Positions 34,001-44,683 are shown, numbered from the stretch's first letter. The stretch: DNA of 64,000 bases from Oegoconia quadripuncta (GCA_949316235.1 OX438741.1:26107324-26171323); one strand, 5' to 3'. Notes: generated from the letters alone by a model not told the origin. Numbers and translations are program-made.

Positions 34001-37000
34001 GAAACCGATTACGATAACGATGAAGTTATGTAATAGAACCCCTGGTTTCCAAAATTTCCAATTTGTAGATTTACAAATAGTAAAATTTATGATATTTTTT
34101 AACCAAAAAGAAAATGATTATATATCTATGTACGAGTAGGGTAGGTATACCTACCTATAGTTATGGTAAACCTTATAATTTCATAAACTACTACTATAAA
34201 TGGTGACTTGAGAATTGAATTACATGTTACATGGATATCATTACTTAGGTATATCTAACCACTGACTGAGCATCCGTTCAAGACTACTTATAAGATGAGA
34301 CTGGAATTTGTGATACTTATTATGTAATTATTTTAATGTGGTAAAAACTACAAAATATTACAGGCCACTCTAATAGTGAGCGAGCAGGCAACTAGGTACA
34401 TCGATCCTCTTTCTCTGCGAAGAATTTCCGCCATTCGGTTCAGTAAATCGTATTTATATACCTAATACCTATTTATCAAAATTCAATTATAATACACTAC
34501 GCAATTATTTCTCAATTATTATTTCTTATAAACCAACGAGTGAATAGGCATTTACTGGGTGCGCGTGATACATCTTAGGCTACATCGTCACTTCCCATCA
34601 GGTGAGATTGTAGTCAAACGCGAAACCAGTTTTTAATAAAAAAAAAACGAGATTACCTAACGTTCTCAAGATTGAGATGACCTGAAGTTGACTCTTGAGA
34701 CTCAAAAAACAGTATTGAGACTGAGATCCGATCTCAATCTCAAGACCGATTCATTAAAACGGCCCTAAATTTTAGCCATAATGTAAGTGGTTATAGGTAA
34801 TTAGTTTTCAATGTATAGCTGGAAATTTTGAGAAAACCCCCGTGAGATAATTATATCTTCTAAACGGCTTAACCTTTACCTTACTTACTTAACCGCCTCC
34901 GTGACTCAATGTAAACACATTGGGTTTACGATTCGGAGGTCGCGGGTTCGATACCCAGCGGGGTACATGTTTAAGTACTCGGTTTGGTTGGTGGTAGGAC
35001 ATTTTAAATATCCGCCTGGCTAGCTACCACCATCTTATCTAGATCTGCCGCCAAGCAGCAATGTTAATAGCATTCTTGTGTTCCGGTTGGCAGAGTTAAG
35101 ATAGCCAGTCCCCCAAATGTGTTGGGGTTTCCGGGTCAGTACGCTTTCACCTTCGACCTCATCTTCACTTAACATCAGGCGTGATTAAGGTCAAGTACCA
35201 ACCCGTTGTGTAAAAAAAAACCTATTTTCATCAAACATGGCTAAGAAACATCACGCAAACACCAGGTTTCGAAAACATGTTTGAATTTATGACTCTTCTC
35301 TTTTTGCGTTAGTGGTTAATACATCACTGAGTCTTGAAAAATACATGTAGTCGTATTTCCTACACATAATTCAATTACAAACGGGGATTTAAAACCACCG
35401 CGGATTTTATCACTTTTACATGTTATTATTGAAACAATGTTTAAAAATTGTCAAGTGGCAATTTCTTCGACGCAAACATACTAACAAACAAACTCTCACC
35501 CTAACTCCATATACCTCTCTAACGAAAATAGTTTCGACGGCCGTAACTTAGGGCTTTTTCCTTTGTGTAAGAATCCTTTATTTGCATAACTTAAGACGTT
35601 CCTTGCTTCCCGTACTAACTTGTGATGTCGAACTATATATACAACAAAAGTAAAATGATGGTGGTTCAAGTCCGAAGTTACGGCCGTCCGAAGCTATTTT
35701 CGTTAGAGAGTAGACCCCCTGCTCCGTTCCATCGTTGGTAATAAAGCAGACTATACAAAAACCTACAGTTTGACTGTAGAGGAAAATCTTCGATATATTT
35801 AATCTATTTGAATTTGATATTTTTGAAGGGCAAAACTCGGTTCAACATGCCTTGAAACTGTGTAAATGAAGTAGCAAAAAGAAACTCATCTAATATTTTA
35901 TGTATAACATCTATAGATCATAAATCACCAACACAATGTGACTAGACTAAGTAATTACAACACTAATTAAGTACCAACGACATCATTAATTCCAGGCATG
36001 AGCAACGATTGCGGCACCGTATATCCATATAGGAACCCGGCCAAACAAGATGCGACCGTAATAAGGTTGGCGAGGGCAGCCGGGGCCATACCCCTCGCTG
36101 TGACCAACACGCCACAGCTGTGCATGAACTGGGAGACATACAACAATGTCACTGGACTCACTATGAACCCGTACGACCAAAAATGCACGACAGGAGGCTC
36201 GTCTGGAGGAGAGGTATCAATGAATCAAATACTCTTTATTGCACAATTAACAAAAAGTACATACCGCCTCCGTGACTCAATGTAAACAACATTGGGTTTA
36301 CGATTCGGAGGTCGCGGGTCGATCCCCAGCGGGGTACATGTTTAAGTACTCGGTTTGGTTGATGGTAGGACATTTTAAATATCCGCCTGGCTAGCTACCA
36401 CCATCTTATCTAGATCTGCCGCCAAGCAGCAATGTTAATAGCATTCTTGTGTTCCGGTTGGCAGAGTTAAGATAGCCAGTCCCCCAAATGGGTTTCCGGG
36501 TCAGTACGCTTCCACCTTCGACCTCATCTTCACTAAACATCCGGTGTGATTGAGGTCAAGTACGAACCCGCAGTGCATAAAAAAAAACATAAATGATAAG
36601 AGCATCGGTGGCTCAAGGGTTAAGACGCGATCTCCCAATTTGGGAGGTCCGAGTTCGATTCCCAGTCAGGCCTGGAGCAACGAGTTTTTAAATTTAATTA
36701 TTTACGTGCATTTTCCCACTGCTCTTAAAACGGTGAAGGAAAACATCGTAAGGAAACCTGCATGTCTGTGAAATAAAAATTCGAAGGCATATGTGAAGTC
36801 CCCAACACGCATTGGGCCAGCGTGGCGGACTATGACCCATACTCCCTCATATACGAGGGAAAGCCTATATCTCTACAGCATAGCGACCTATCGCATATCG
36901 ATCAAATTAATTTCGATAGATAGAAAAGCATTTGTCGTTTAAATTGAAAACCAAGGAATGCCTGTATCCCTGCAATGGGATAATGTTTACGGGCTGATGA

Positions 37001-40000
37001 TGACATAATGTTACCGGCTATGTTTAATGTTCCAGCGCAAGTGGTTCCAGTTTATTATTCTAGCCGTAACATGTACAAATTTTTGCGCTCGATCACTAAA
37101 AATTTGACGTTTAGCTCGCTTACGTTCCATCGTTAAATTTTGTACGTAAGCGCCCTAGAAGTAATTTATGGTAACTTGATACGTCTATCCATTAGACATT
37201 TATCCCTTTATTACTGAACCTCATATAATTACAGTACCTATGTTAATGTTTCCAGAGCGCTCTTATATCATCAGCTGCTTCCATTATGGGCGTCGGATCC
37301 GACATCGCCGGCTCTCTCAGACTGCCTCCAATGTTCACGGGAATATTTGGCCATAAACCTACACCGAAACTCGTATCTGTTGAAGGTAAATCACTTGTTA
37401 AACCACCTATGCAAAATTGATAGCAATTTGACAGTAAAAAATCTCAACAGTTTTATATTCTATTATTGCGATAGGTACAAATTTGTCGTCCACCACCATC
37501 ACCATTTCCAAAGTTTCATAATAAATCCATTTCATAATTAACGTTTGTGGTATTTGAATGGAATTTAGAGATTAATAAAGAAATAGTATGATTGCCAAAA
37601 ACGTTTTTTTAAAGCATGGTTAATTTTTGTTCACGATTTCGAAGTCGGTCTTATAATGAAAGTTGTTCAGTGATAGGTGGACTGACGATTTAGTCCTCGT
37701 AAGATTAGTAGGTACATATCCTCAGATAACAATTAGTACTATATTAATTCTGTGACTATGTGTAGTATTTCCGTGTGTCCAACTTATAAGAGTATTATGT
37801 GCACATATGCAAAGTAAGAATACATAGCTCATTTGGCCTGTTCACAGCGTTGTTGGAATACCATTCGGGTGTTGGATAAAATCTATTTTCTTGAGTAATA
37901 TATTAGATTTCGAATATCAAATTAGTTTTCTAATTTTTTTGTTGCTCTACTTCATGCTCTGCCAAGTAATTACTTACTGCATTCGAGTGTTCCCATCAAA
38001 ATCGAGTCTCCTCTTATAATAGAAGTGCATACTCTACTTACTGTACCCACTGTATTTTATGCGGAACGTCAAAGCAGGACTATTTTATTCTAAAATTGTT
38101 CATCAATAAAAAATCATTCCAAAAGGATCAAATAATACATATAAATGTAAGACTAACTGCACCGCATATAGGAACAACATTGTGTACTTAAACTATACTG
38201 GAAGCACCTTTTCACTCAGGTCACGTGCCAGACTGCCTGGATCCTGACTTTGAAGAGTATTTCGCATTGGGACCGGTGACACGATACGCGGAAGATTTAA
38301 CACTGCTCTTGAAGGTTCTGAGACAGGAGAATGGTCCTGAAGTGCCTTTGGATAAACCGGTAAGTCATCGATGACAGCGGTAAAGTGCTGGTATATTACT
38401 GTAAAAACCCGTATAATGGCAATTGCTAGGTCCTATGCCGTGTAAATCGTAAGATATACGTATACCATTTGGGTGATTTAAGTTAGCAAAATTTGATTGG
38501 AATTAAAAGAAATGATTAATATTATTCACGACGTTTCTATTCCACTTGAGTTTGGTACAAACCAGAAATTGCCATTGACGATTACTAAACCTATCAAATC
38601 AAATCTAACTACAAATGATTTGGATGTTTGTTTGTTTTTTATCTGTTTGTTGCTCAATCACAGCGAAACGGATTTGTATGAAATTTGGTATATATATACA
38701 TATAGATAGAACATACGATATTTTAATCTCGATTAAGTAAGTAGTCCTCCCGAATTAAACAAATTAAACATATCCGCGGTAAAGTTATTCTACGCAGGCG
38801 AAGCCGCGGGCCGAAATCTAGTATATAATATATTTCATGTCAGATTTGTTACCAGGAATATAACTCGGCTAGATCAGAGGCTACCTATCGAAATCTGTAT
38901 TATATACAGCTGACCTTATTCTTACACCATCATTCGTAACTTCCTTTTACCAAACTAAGGCGAAGTTAGAAGACGATAAAAGTTTATGACATGTCTGAGC
39001 ATTTATCCATAACTTTTGTCTACATTTCAGGTGGAGATATCAAAATTGAAATTTTATTACATGTATGGGGATGGCAGCAATGTGACTAACAACATCGGTG
39101 CTGATGTTAGAAATGCTCTGGATAAAGCTAAGGAATACCTGCAAAATACTCACAAAGTGGAAGTTGAAGAGGTATTTAATAATTAGGATGACGTAGCTCC
39201 TTCGTTGAGTCATTTCGGTGCAAATAATTGACAGTCGTAGCATGCTAATAGCATGTCAGGAGTTACAGGAGTAATTTGATTGTAGATTTAAGTATGTCTG
39301 TGGATGCTTGCCGTATGGGGTCTGGTGCAGAGAAGGTTAGGAGCAAACCATTTCTTTCAGTTTTTGAAGTTTTAAAGCCGTTAGCTAAAGTTAATTATTA
39401 TATTGCCAAACAACGGCCCGTGGCGATTATGAAATATGAAAATCGTCGGTACGAAGGAGTTCTTTGTCTAATGGTGGATTCATGCTGTAGACTGGATATG
39501 TGTGTGTGAATATGTGCAACTTTTTCAATGTTTGTTTTGTAATCTATGTAAACTCGCTCGACATGACAAACGATACAAAAATCTTTTCTTTTGCAATGTG
39601 GACCTTAGTTGAACAATTAAAAGAACTACACGGCCTGGTGTCACGCGTATAATAAGTGATAAATCATTGCATTCACAACTTATATATTACATACTTACCC
39701 TAGGAAGGTAGAGGTGCGTCATACACTGCACTTTCTTACAAAATAAATATTAACCTTTTTTTTGACAATAAAAACACTGGTGAAAACTTCGGAAATGAAT
39801 ATTTCTAACACAAAAATCATCTATGTATTCCAGCTCAAGATAAAGAACATGGAGCATATGTGGGAGATCAGCGTCCGAGTCCTATTCAACATCAGAAATA
39901 TCCGCAACATATACACAGACCCAGAGAAGAGGGACCAGTTGATATCTCTATGGCCAGATGTTCTGAAGAAGGTGTTTGGAATGTCCGATCATAGCTTCAC

Positions 40001-41641
40001 ATGTGTGGCATATGGGCCAGTGCAGAGGTTCTTCGATGCATTACCAAAGAGTTATTATAGGAATCTTCTCACGATTTTCGAACAAATTAAGACTGATTTT
40101 GCTGTGAGTATTTATTAAATAAATAATAAATAAAGTCTTTGCATATTCACACAGCGCCATCTAGTTCCACACTAAGCAACTAGGCTTCTATTATGGATAC
40201 CAGATGGTTGATAAACTACACAAATACTTTTTTTTGTGAATAAATACACATATAAATATGCGGGATTCGAACCCACGACCTTTTAGTATAGCAGCAGAAT
40301 TTCTAACCACTACACCAAACAATTTGTAGCTATTACTCGTAAAGACACAACTAAAGTGAGTATTATTTATGAGACTTGTATAATTCAGTATTGTATTTAA
40401 GGGACGTGTATACTTGATGAATTCAGAGGCACAATTTAGGCACAGCCTTTTGAGATACAAATTGCAATCACAGGTAAAACAGTATCTGTATACATATGAT
40501 AAATAGAGATTAATGCCAGAAATCTCACTAAAGATATTGAATAACTCTTACATCTACGAGTATAAGACAATTTTTTTCCTTTGGCCTAGTGCCAAATAGT
40601 CAAATAATTTTGAGCACATTTTTTTACTTGATCAAAATAGCTGAATTCCACTATAAAGATTGTAGAAATAGGACGAATTAATGCGAAATCAATAACGATC
40701 AGTTTTGTTTGCGGTGTTTAGGAATAAGTATACTAAACAATAGCGCCATCTGTATTTCTTTGAATTCAACTCTTCTCGACAATCATATTGGATTGGATTA
40801 TCTAAAGTTTGGATGTTTCTTTGTTTGTTTATTTGTTTGTTTGTTGCTCAATCACAGCGAAACGCATGGACGGATTTGGATGAAATTTGGTATGTAGGTA
40901 GAAATATATTCTTTGGATTGAGACATGGATATATTTTATCCCGATAAAGTGAGAAGTTCCCGTGGGATTAACTTTCCGCGATAAAGTTGTTCTAGACAGT
41001 CGAAGCCGCGGACGAAACGCTAGTATTACATACATAAAGTCACGACCTTTATCTCAAATGGGGTGGTCAGAGATATACCAAAGTTTGGCGATTGGGTGTT
41101 TCAAATATTAAAATATTAATTATTCATCTTATGAAATATACAGATATACACACGTGATAGGTGAAGTCCATCGCCGTTGAAACGTGCAAATCTATAGATG
41201 TTTTTGGTGGAAGGTTTCTTAGTCGCCTTTTACGACACCCAAGGGAAGAGAGGGGTTGGTTCGATTCTATTTGAGAGCCGAAACTATACAGCACTACTCT
41301 ACAAAATTAAGAAGCTAAATTAAATTATTTTCTTCCAGAAAGCACTGTCGGACGATGCAGTACTGTTATTTCCAGCGTACCCCGACGCAGCTCATAAACA
41401 CTACAGAATATTCTACAAGTTCTTAAACTGCGGTTACCTTACGATTTTCAACGCTCTAGGCCTTCCAGCCACATCCTGCCCCATCGCCTTCACAAGTAAA
41501 GGAATGCCTGTGGGAATACAGATTGTTGGTAATAAATGCAGTGACCACTTAACCATAGCTGTTGCTCGAGAATTCGAGAAGGCCTTCGGTGGATGGGTCC
41601 CGCCTAATAAAGAACTCATTTCTAGTATAAAGACTGCGTAA
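30830..41641 (+). CDS. FAAH2: Fatty-acid amide hydrolase 2-like, complete gene of 8 coding exons
   Basis: Amidase-signature serine hydrolase that should cleave fatty-acid amides at an internal membrane. Coding exons are 30830-31006, 32496-32715, 35996-36213, 37256-37385, 38220-38359, 39031-39171, 39834-40103 and 41339-41641. They sum to 1599 nt, encoding 532 residues plus TAA, the usual size for this family, and every junction keeps frame with GT/AG borders. Residues 9-29 form a hydrophobic anchor. The catalytic triad is visible as Lys126 (in PMTVKES), Ser201 (in GGSSGGE) and nucleophile Ser225 (in GSDIAGSLRLP). The spacings of 75 and 24 residues equal those of mammalian FAAH (Lys142, Ser217, Ser241). 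ATG codons at 30830 and 30833 are the first in frame. A splice acceptor (ttccag) sits just upstream, so transcription starts in an earlier exon. The family call is firm; the substrate is inferred, since insect genomes carry several FAAH-like paralogues. Confidence 0.93.
31327..31480. mobile_element. Inverted-repeat element in FAAH2 intron 1
   Basis: Left end taagggccgtgttattaaat with cgatcttgagattgagatcg; right end gatctcaatcttgag-like cttgagaacggtttattaat and acgggcc. A partial second copy with the same arms is at 34655-34765. Confidence 0.55.
31737..31961 (+). pseudogene. Retroelement protein C-terminal remnant in FAAH2 intron 1
   Basis: Seventy-five codons to a terminal TAG with one internal TGA: YVFVPVGVETMGPWGPETKR and LVQDLSARLIEAS, then QSGRLPMAQRISLAIQRGN. 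The segment resembles a C-terminal motif (VPVAxETLGPWG..., RISxAIQRGN) that I associate with retroelement polyproteins; I cannot assign the family. It sits in a GC-rich block (31640-31960) unlike the flanking intron. The internal TGA is one C-to-T change from CGA. Confidence 0.55.
32222..32470 (-). repeat. Dispersed repeat (copy of the 2330 family), upstream of FAAH2 exon 2
   Basis: Carries acccgtcccttcccgtgggt, catctatagatttgcatgat and ggataaaagtcgtgac. It ends about 25 bases before the exon 2 acceptor, so it forms the polypyrimidine neighbourhood of that splice site. Confidence 0.65.
32496..32715 (+). CDS. FAAH2: FAAH2 coding exon 2: catalytic lysine exon
   Basis: Encodes residues 60-132 and one base of 133, starting ITSEEVVSAYIDR, a motif typical of amidase-signature enzymes. 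It contains PLLGVPMTVKES, whose Lys126 is the general base/acid of the Ser-Ser-Lys triad. The acceptor is tttacag. The donor is the atypical but usable gttcgt, in phase 1. Confidence 0.92.
32794..33062 (+). mobile_element. SINE family II, FAAH2 intron 2, lacking the B-box
   Basis: Head gagcgtcggtggctcagcga, then a deletion that removes the B-box segment (aggaggtccaatgagtttt). The body runs to gcgggctgatgatgacg. The loss of the internal promoter suggests that it is transcriptionally dead. Confidence 0.75.
33340..33723. mobile_element. MITE, second copy, in FAAH2 intron 2
   Basis: The left arm begins ggatgagtttttttta and the right arm ends taaaaaaaactcatcc. The arms are about 70 bases, with gtaagtgaaatagaagttat mirrored by taccttctatttcacttacc. 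The core is shared with 19003-19329 in the opposite orientation. Confidence 0.75.
34537..34650 (+). mobile_element. LINE 3' end fragment, FAAH2 intron 2
   Basis: The same 3' end as at 5041-5335 (gtgaataggcatttactggg, gtgagattgtagtcaaacgc), followed by an A-run. Heavily truncated. Confidence 0.65.
34655..34765. mobile_element. Inverted-repeat element, second copy, FAAH2 intron 2
   Basis: Carries cgttctcaagattgagatga, gatccgatctcaatctcaag and attaaaacggccct. Same family as 31327-31480, truncated on the left. Confidence 0.55.
34893..35220 (+). mobile_element. SINE family I, FAAH2 intron 2
   Basis: A full-length tRNA-derived SINE. The head is cgcctccgtgactcaatgt (A-box-like) and cgcgggttcgatacccag (B-box), followed by a family-specific body and a 3' A-run. 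It shares many derived bases (gtgactc, ctagatctg, gcattcttgtg, ggttggcagagtt) with the copy at 36265. Confidence 0.85.
35516..35709. mobile_element. MITE with tctctaacg ends, FAAH2 intron 2
   Basis: Left end tctctaacgaaaatagtttc followed by gacggccgtaact; right end agttacggccgtccgaagct followed by attttcgttagaga. The arms are about 33 bases with one mismatch and one gap. The core (aagaatcctttatttgcata, cttgtgatgtcg) recurs inverted in the copy at 44068. Confidence 0.75.
35996..36213 (+). CDS. FAAH2: FAAH2 coding exon 3: GGSSGG amidase signature
   Basis: Encodes the rest of Gly133 through Glu205 (MSNDCGTVYPYRNPAKQDA to TTGGSSGGE). Ser201, the bridging cis-serine of the triad, lies near the 3' end. 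The acceptor is attccag and the donor gtatca, phase 0. A tRNA-derived SINE begins about 50 bases downstream of the donor, and a nearly identical SINE lies about 0.8 kb upstream of the acceptor. Confidence 0.93.
36265..36587 (+). mobile_element. SINE family I, FAAH2 intron 3, adjacent to exon 3
   Basis: The same family and subtype as the copy at 34893, starting about 50 bases after the exon 3 donor. It has the A-box-like head and B-box (one base lost in ggttcg), a body with a short deletion of tgttg near ccaaatg, and an A-run at the end. A SINE of another family begins a few bases later. Confidence 0.85.
36599..37006 (+). mobile_element. SINE family II, inserted next to a family I copy
   Basis: Head agcatcggtggctcaagggt and B-box gagttcgattcccag, with the body to gggctgatgatgac. 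It follows the A-run of the family I copy at 36265 within about a dozen bases. An extra segment at about 36890-36950 interrupts its 3' part. Confidence 0.75.
37256..37385 (+). CDS. FAAH2: FAAH2 coding exon 4: nucleophile serine exon
   Basis: Encodes residues 206-248 and one base of 249. The segment GVGSDIAGSLRLP carries nucleophile Ser225, and IFGHKPTPKLVS continues the signature region. Ala223 stands where mammalian FAAH has the first Gly of the oxyanion-hole GGS. The acceptor is tttccag and the donor gtaaat, phase 1. Confidence 0.93.
38220..38359 (+). CDS. FAAH2: FAAH2 coding exon 5
   Basis: Completes Gly249 and encodes HVPDCLDPDFEEYFALGPVT and RYAEDLTLLLKVLRQENGPE, ending at VPLDKP. The segment GPVTRYAEDLTLLLKVL matches the family's conserved GPM-x-R-x-x-DL-x-LLLK helix. 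The acceptor is cactcag and the donor gtaagt, phase 0. Confidence 0.9.
38620..38825 (-). repeat. Dispersed tail repeat in FAAH2 intron 5
   Basis: Reverse complement of the same family: gtttgttgctcaatcacagc, gatttgtatgaaatttggta and gcaggcgaagccgcgggccg. Confidence 0.65.
39031..39171 (+). CDS. FAAH2: FAAH2 coding exon 6
   Basis: Forty-seven codons in phase 0 at both ends, beginning VEISKLKFYYMYGDG and ending NTHKVEVEE. This corresponds to the family's KLKxFYME strand and the following helix. The acceptor is catttcag and the donor gtattt. The remainder of the long open frame after 39171 is intron. Confidence 0.88.
39834..40103 (+). CDS. FAAH2: FAAH2 coding exon 7
   Basis: Ninety codons (LKIKNMEHMWEISVRVL to FEQIKTDFA), phase 0 at both ends. 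It contains the variable helical part of the C-terminal half. The acceptor is attccag and the donor gtgagt. An open frame extends upstream to an ATG, but that part is intronic. A minus-strand SINE follows within about 30 bases of the donor. Confidence 0.9.
40126..40330 (-). mobile_element. SINE family III in FAAH2 intron 7
   Basis: Reverse complement of the family: gcgccatctagttccacact, gggattcgaacccacgacct (B-box) and cactacaccaaacaatttgt (head). It starts within about 25 bases of the FAAH2 exon 7 donor. Confidence 0.75.
40795..41025 (-). repeat. Dispersed tail repeat in FAAH2 intron 7
   Basis: Reverse complement of the family: gtttgttgctcaatcacagc, gatttggatgaaatttggta and gtcgaagccgcggacgaaac. 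Confidence 0.7.
41040..41282 (+). repeat. Dispersed repeat (copy of the 2330 family) before FAAH2 exon 8
   Basis: Carries cacgacctttatctcaaatg, ggtggtcagagatatacc, ctatagatgtttttggtgga and ggaagagaggggttggttcg. Confidence 0.7.
41339..41641 (+). CDS. FAAH2: FAAH2 terminal coding exon 8 with stop
   Basis: One hundred codons plus TAA. The C-terminal segment holds LLFPAYPDAAHKHYRI, NALGLPATSCPIAF and GMPVGIQIVGNKCSDHL, all standard landmarks of the amidase-signature C-terminus. It ends GGWVPPNKELISSIKTA. The acceptor is tcttccag. No strong AATAAA lies close behind the stop; ATTAAA at 42175 or AATAAA at 42738 are candidates. Confidence 0.93.
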   Translation, partial: KALSDDAVLLFPAYPDAAHKHYRIFYKFLNCGYLTIFNALGLPATSCPIAFTSKGMPVGIQIVGNKCSDHLTIAVAREFEKAFGGWVPPNKELISSIKTA

Positions 41642-42174
41642 CTTGTAATTTGTAAATGTACGGTGTAAATTGTTAGCAAGAATAGTGTTGTAGTAGCATC
41701 GTCAGCTGCAGCTAAAAGTATATTCCTAGTGCGCTAGTTCACTTGCGTCAGATATGTTGAGCAAGGCAAACGAAGCCATAGGTAAGATCTTGTTTAAACT
41801 TATTTTTCCCAGATGTTGAAGGTGCTTTGTGAGCTCTGAGAGATCACATACTTTAGGCTGTAATTATTTTTTATACATCTCAGTACTCAATTATACAATT
41901 GCTTTCCAACTTCGACTAAAACCGACAATATTGTATTCACGAAAGTGATCCCTCATTGCTCATACACATCGAAAGTTGATGTCCTGATGTTATCAGTTAT
42001 TCATGCAGGCTGCACTATGCACCGACTTCATTTTTTATGGCAAGGCATTATTAATGCGATCAATACTTTTAGCTGCAGATTACAATGCAGTCGGTAATAC
42101 GCTAAATGTATCTATTATCAACAATCAATATACATAACGTAGGTATTGTATAAGTCCATTGCTATGTATTACCT

Positions 42175-42743
42175 ATTAAATCTGTCTAAATCTTGGAAGA
42201 TACAGGAAAAATGGTCATTTAGCATAATGGTCAACTATGTCAAGCCTGATATGAACTGTAAGTTTCTTGAAATTTTATCTAATTGAGTGATAGTTATACC
42301 AAAGCAAACCATTATAACTGCCACTTCTTATCCTACTTATACCCTATTTCTTTCTTTAAATTCTGGGGTCCAAGGTAGCAATAGAGTCATGTAGGGCACT
42401 GTCTACCTTCAGTAGGCACCGTGTCGAGTACCACTGTTGATCCTAGCTTATGGTAATTACAGTGGGAGGAGTGTTGAGGCGGGAATGCCGCTTAATGTAG
42501 ACCTACGTTATAAAGCATTGTTTTTCTGTAGTAGGTATTATGTTTTAATTGGTAGCAAGTGTAACTTATTGGTTTTACGTCCCACACATCCTCACGATGT
42601 GACTTTCATCGCTTTTCATGGGAAGATTGCCCTCCTGCTGCTGCTGCTGCCTGCTGCTACTGCCCTGGGCAGGCGAATGACTTATTGGCTTGGCACCACT
42701 CAAAAACAGAAGAAAGTGTCTTTATTGAGCTTTTTACAATAAA
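42175..42743 (+). terminator. Candidate FAAH2 polyadenylation signals
   Basis: ATTAAA at 42175-42180 and AATAAA at 42738-42743 are the first plausible + strand poly(A) signals that I noticed after the FAAH2 stop. Either would give a 3' UTR of 0.5-1.1 kb. AT-rich sequence produces such hexamers by chance. Confidence 0.25.
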
Positions 42744-43616
42744 TTATTATGCTTTAATTAAGTACATTACTATCGAATAATACAGGTATATATATGTCGA
42801 ATAATGTATGTTAAGTAATATTATTATTTAATTTGTAAATTGTGCACGATATCCATTGTTTTTTATACTTATTGATTATTTTAGGTAGTAGATAGCTGTC
42901 AAATATAAATTAAAGAAAAACACGTACTATTCAATTGATTATTCGCGCACGTTTCGAATCGTTCTAACTCGCACTCGAATGGAGACCACGCACACACAAG
43001 GGTACCTAACTTCTGATCTTACTGCTAATACTTCTGTGTTACATAAGTATTCTAGGGATAAGATCGTCGACCCAAGGGTAAATGATTTAATACATTGCTT
43101 ACATTATAGTTATATATATACAGAGAAGCCCTACTGTGTGTTCCTTTGCAGCACAATGTCACATGTGACCTAGACAAGAAGATTAACCTTGCTATGAACC
43201 GCTTGTTACTAACGCATGACCATCTCATTTACCTAGTAGTTACAGGTATAAGTTGTTACGTGGTACCAGTTGGGTTGTATGGCTCATCTTGGCACGGTCA
43301 CCATTACCAACTAGAAATCTGACTTTATAGATAATTAGTCAACAATTTTCGTAATTTGGTACAGGTTATCCGAATTTATCGGTCCGCCGTTTAGATGATA
43401 CTTATAGGAGTGTATTTGGTGGCAGTGCCAAAATGAGCACTCATCCTGGCACGGGCCACCTCGTGCTGGTAACGGATTCGGTGTATTACCGATATGGGAT
43501 GCCGAATGCCGATGTCATTTAGATACTTGCTAGTTAGCAATAAAACGTATTCTCTTTGGAAATGCGCTTTGGTTAATAATCGTTGCGCACCATCACCGGA
43601 GCGTTCTGTCAATTGA

Positions 43617-43865
43617 CGACCGATTGGTGTAGTGGATAGTGACCCTGTCAGCGAAACCAACGGTTGCGGGTTCGAATCCCGCGACGGGTAAATGTTTGTG
43701 TGATGGATGAATATAAACATTTATTCCTCAGTCATGGATGTTTATATAAATATTTATGTATGTTTATCCGTTATCTAGTATCCATAGTACAAGCTTGCTT
43801 AGTTTGGGACTAGATGATTGGTGTAAGTGTCCGAAATATTTATTTATATTTATTTATTTAATTTT
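43617..43865 (+). mobile_element. SINE family III, intergenic
   Basis: Head cgaccgattggtgtagtgga and B-box gcgggttcgaatcccgcg, body with tcatggatgtttatataaat and gactagatgattggtgtaa, ending in a tttattt-rich tail. The best-preserved copy of this tRNA-derived family in the window. Confidence 0.8.
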
Positions 43866-44067
43866 CCCCTGCGCCCTAACGCCATCTAGTCGCTAGAGTA
43901 GGTAGATAACTGTCTTGCATAATGTCAATAGATGGCGTAAATACCTAGTTATTACAATATTTTTCATCGCAATATTAGGAAAAGTTCAGCAACGTCTGAC
44001 GTGGTCAGATCCAAAGAGTAAAATAACTATACCAAAGGAAGTCAGATCGTCCGTAGATGAGTGACAA

Positions 44068-44683
44068 GGGGGTCTACTCTCTAACGAAAATAGCTTCGGA
44101 CGACCGTAACCATAACTTATTAGTAATCTGTGCCGCAACTTCGGACTTTTTGTTTTACAATTTGATGTGTCAATTATAAACCAATCGTCATTATTTTACT
44201 TTTGTTGTAGTTGGACATCACAAGTTAGTACGGGACGCAAGAAACGTCTGAAGTTATGCAAATAAAGGATTCTTAGCAAAATGTACAGTTAACACTGTGC
44301 ATTTTATTTTCTGAGGACTATACCTACACTCTACTTTTTGTACAGACTACAAATTAAAACTAAAACCCGTTAGTCGACACAAACACACCACTCTACAATT
44401 GCGAATTATAAGCAGCAAATTACCTCACAATACGTAGACCAACATCAAGAACTTCACAACGCAGAAGCTCTGCCCAACACGAGATAGTTCGCCGTCCAAT
44501 TTACCTGCATGAATAAATACTTGGATTATCGGCGCTGCTGCTTTTACCACTCTGCAACATCAACTCTACACATCTACTACGAACATCCAACTTCAGTCCG
44601 GAATCATGCACCAGACCATACACAAAATAAAAACTCCGTAGTTACGGCCGTCCAAAGCTATTTTCGTTTAAGAGTAGACCCCC
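44068..44683. mobile_element. MITE with tctctaacg ends, longer intergenic copy
   Basis: Left end gggggtctactctctaacga and right end cgtttaagagtagaccccc, with agcttcggacgaccgtaac mirrored by gttacggccgtccaaagct. It is 616 bases long, with extra internal sequence compared with 35516-35709. Confidence 0.7.

Noticed and set aside
42437..42742. A 101-codon frame with a CTG repeat after FAAH2
   Set aside because: It is low complexity with no family resemblance and lies in the probable FAAH2 3' region.
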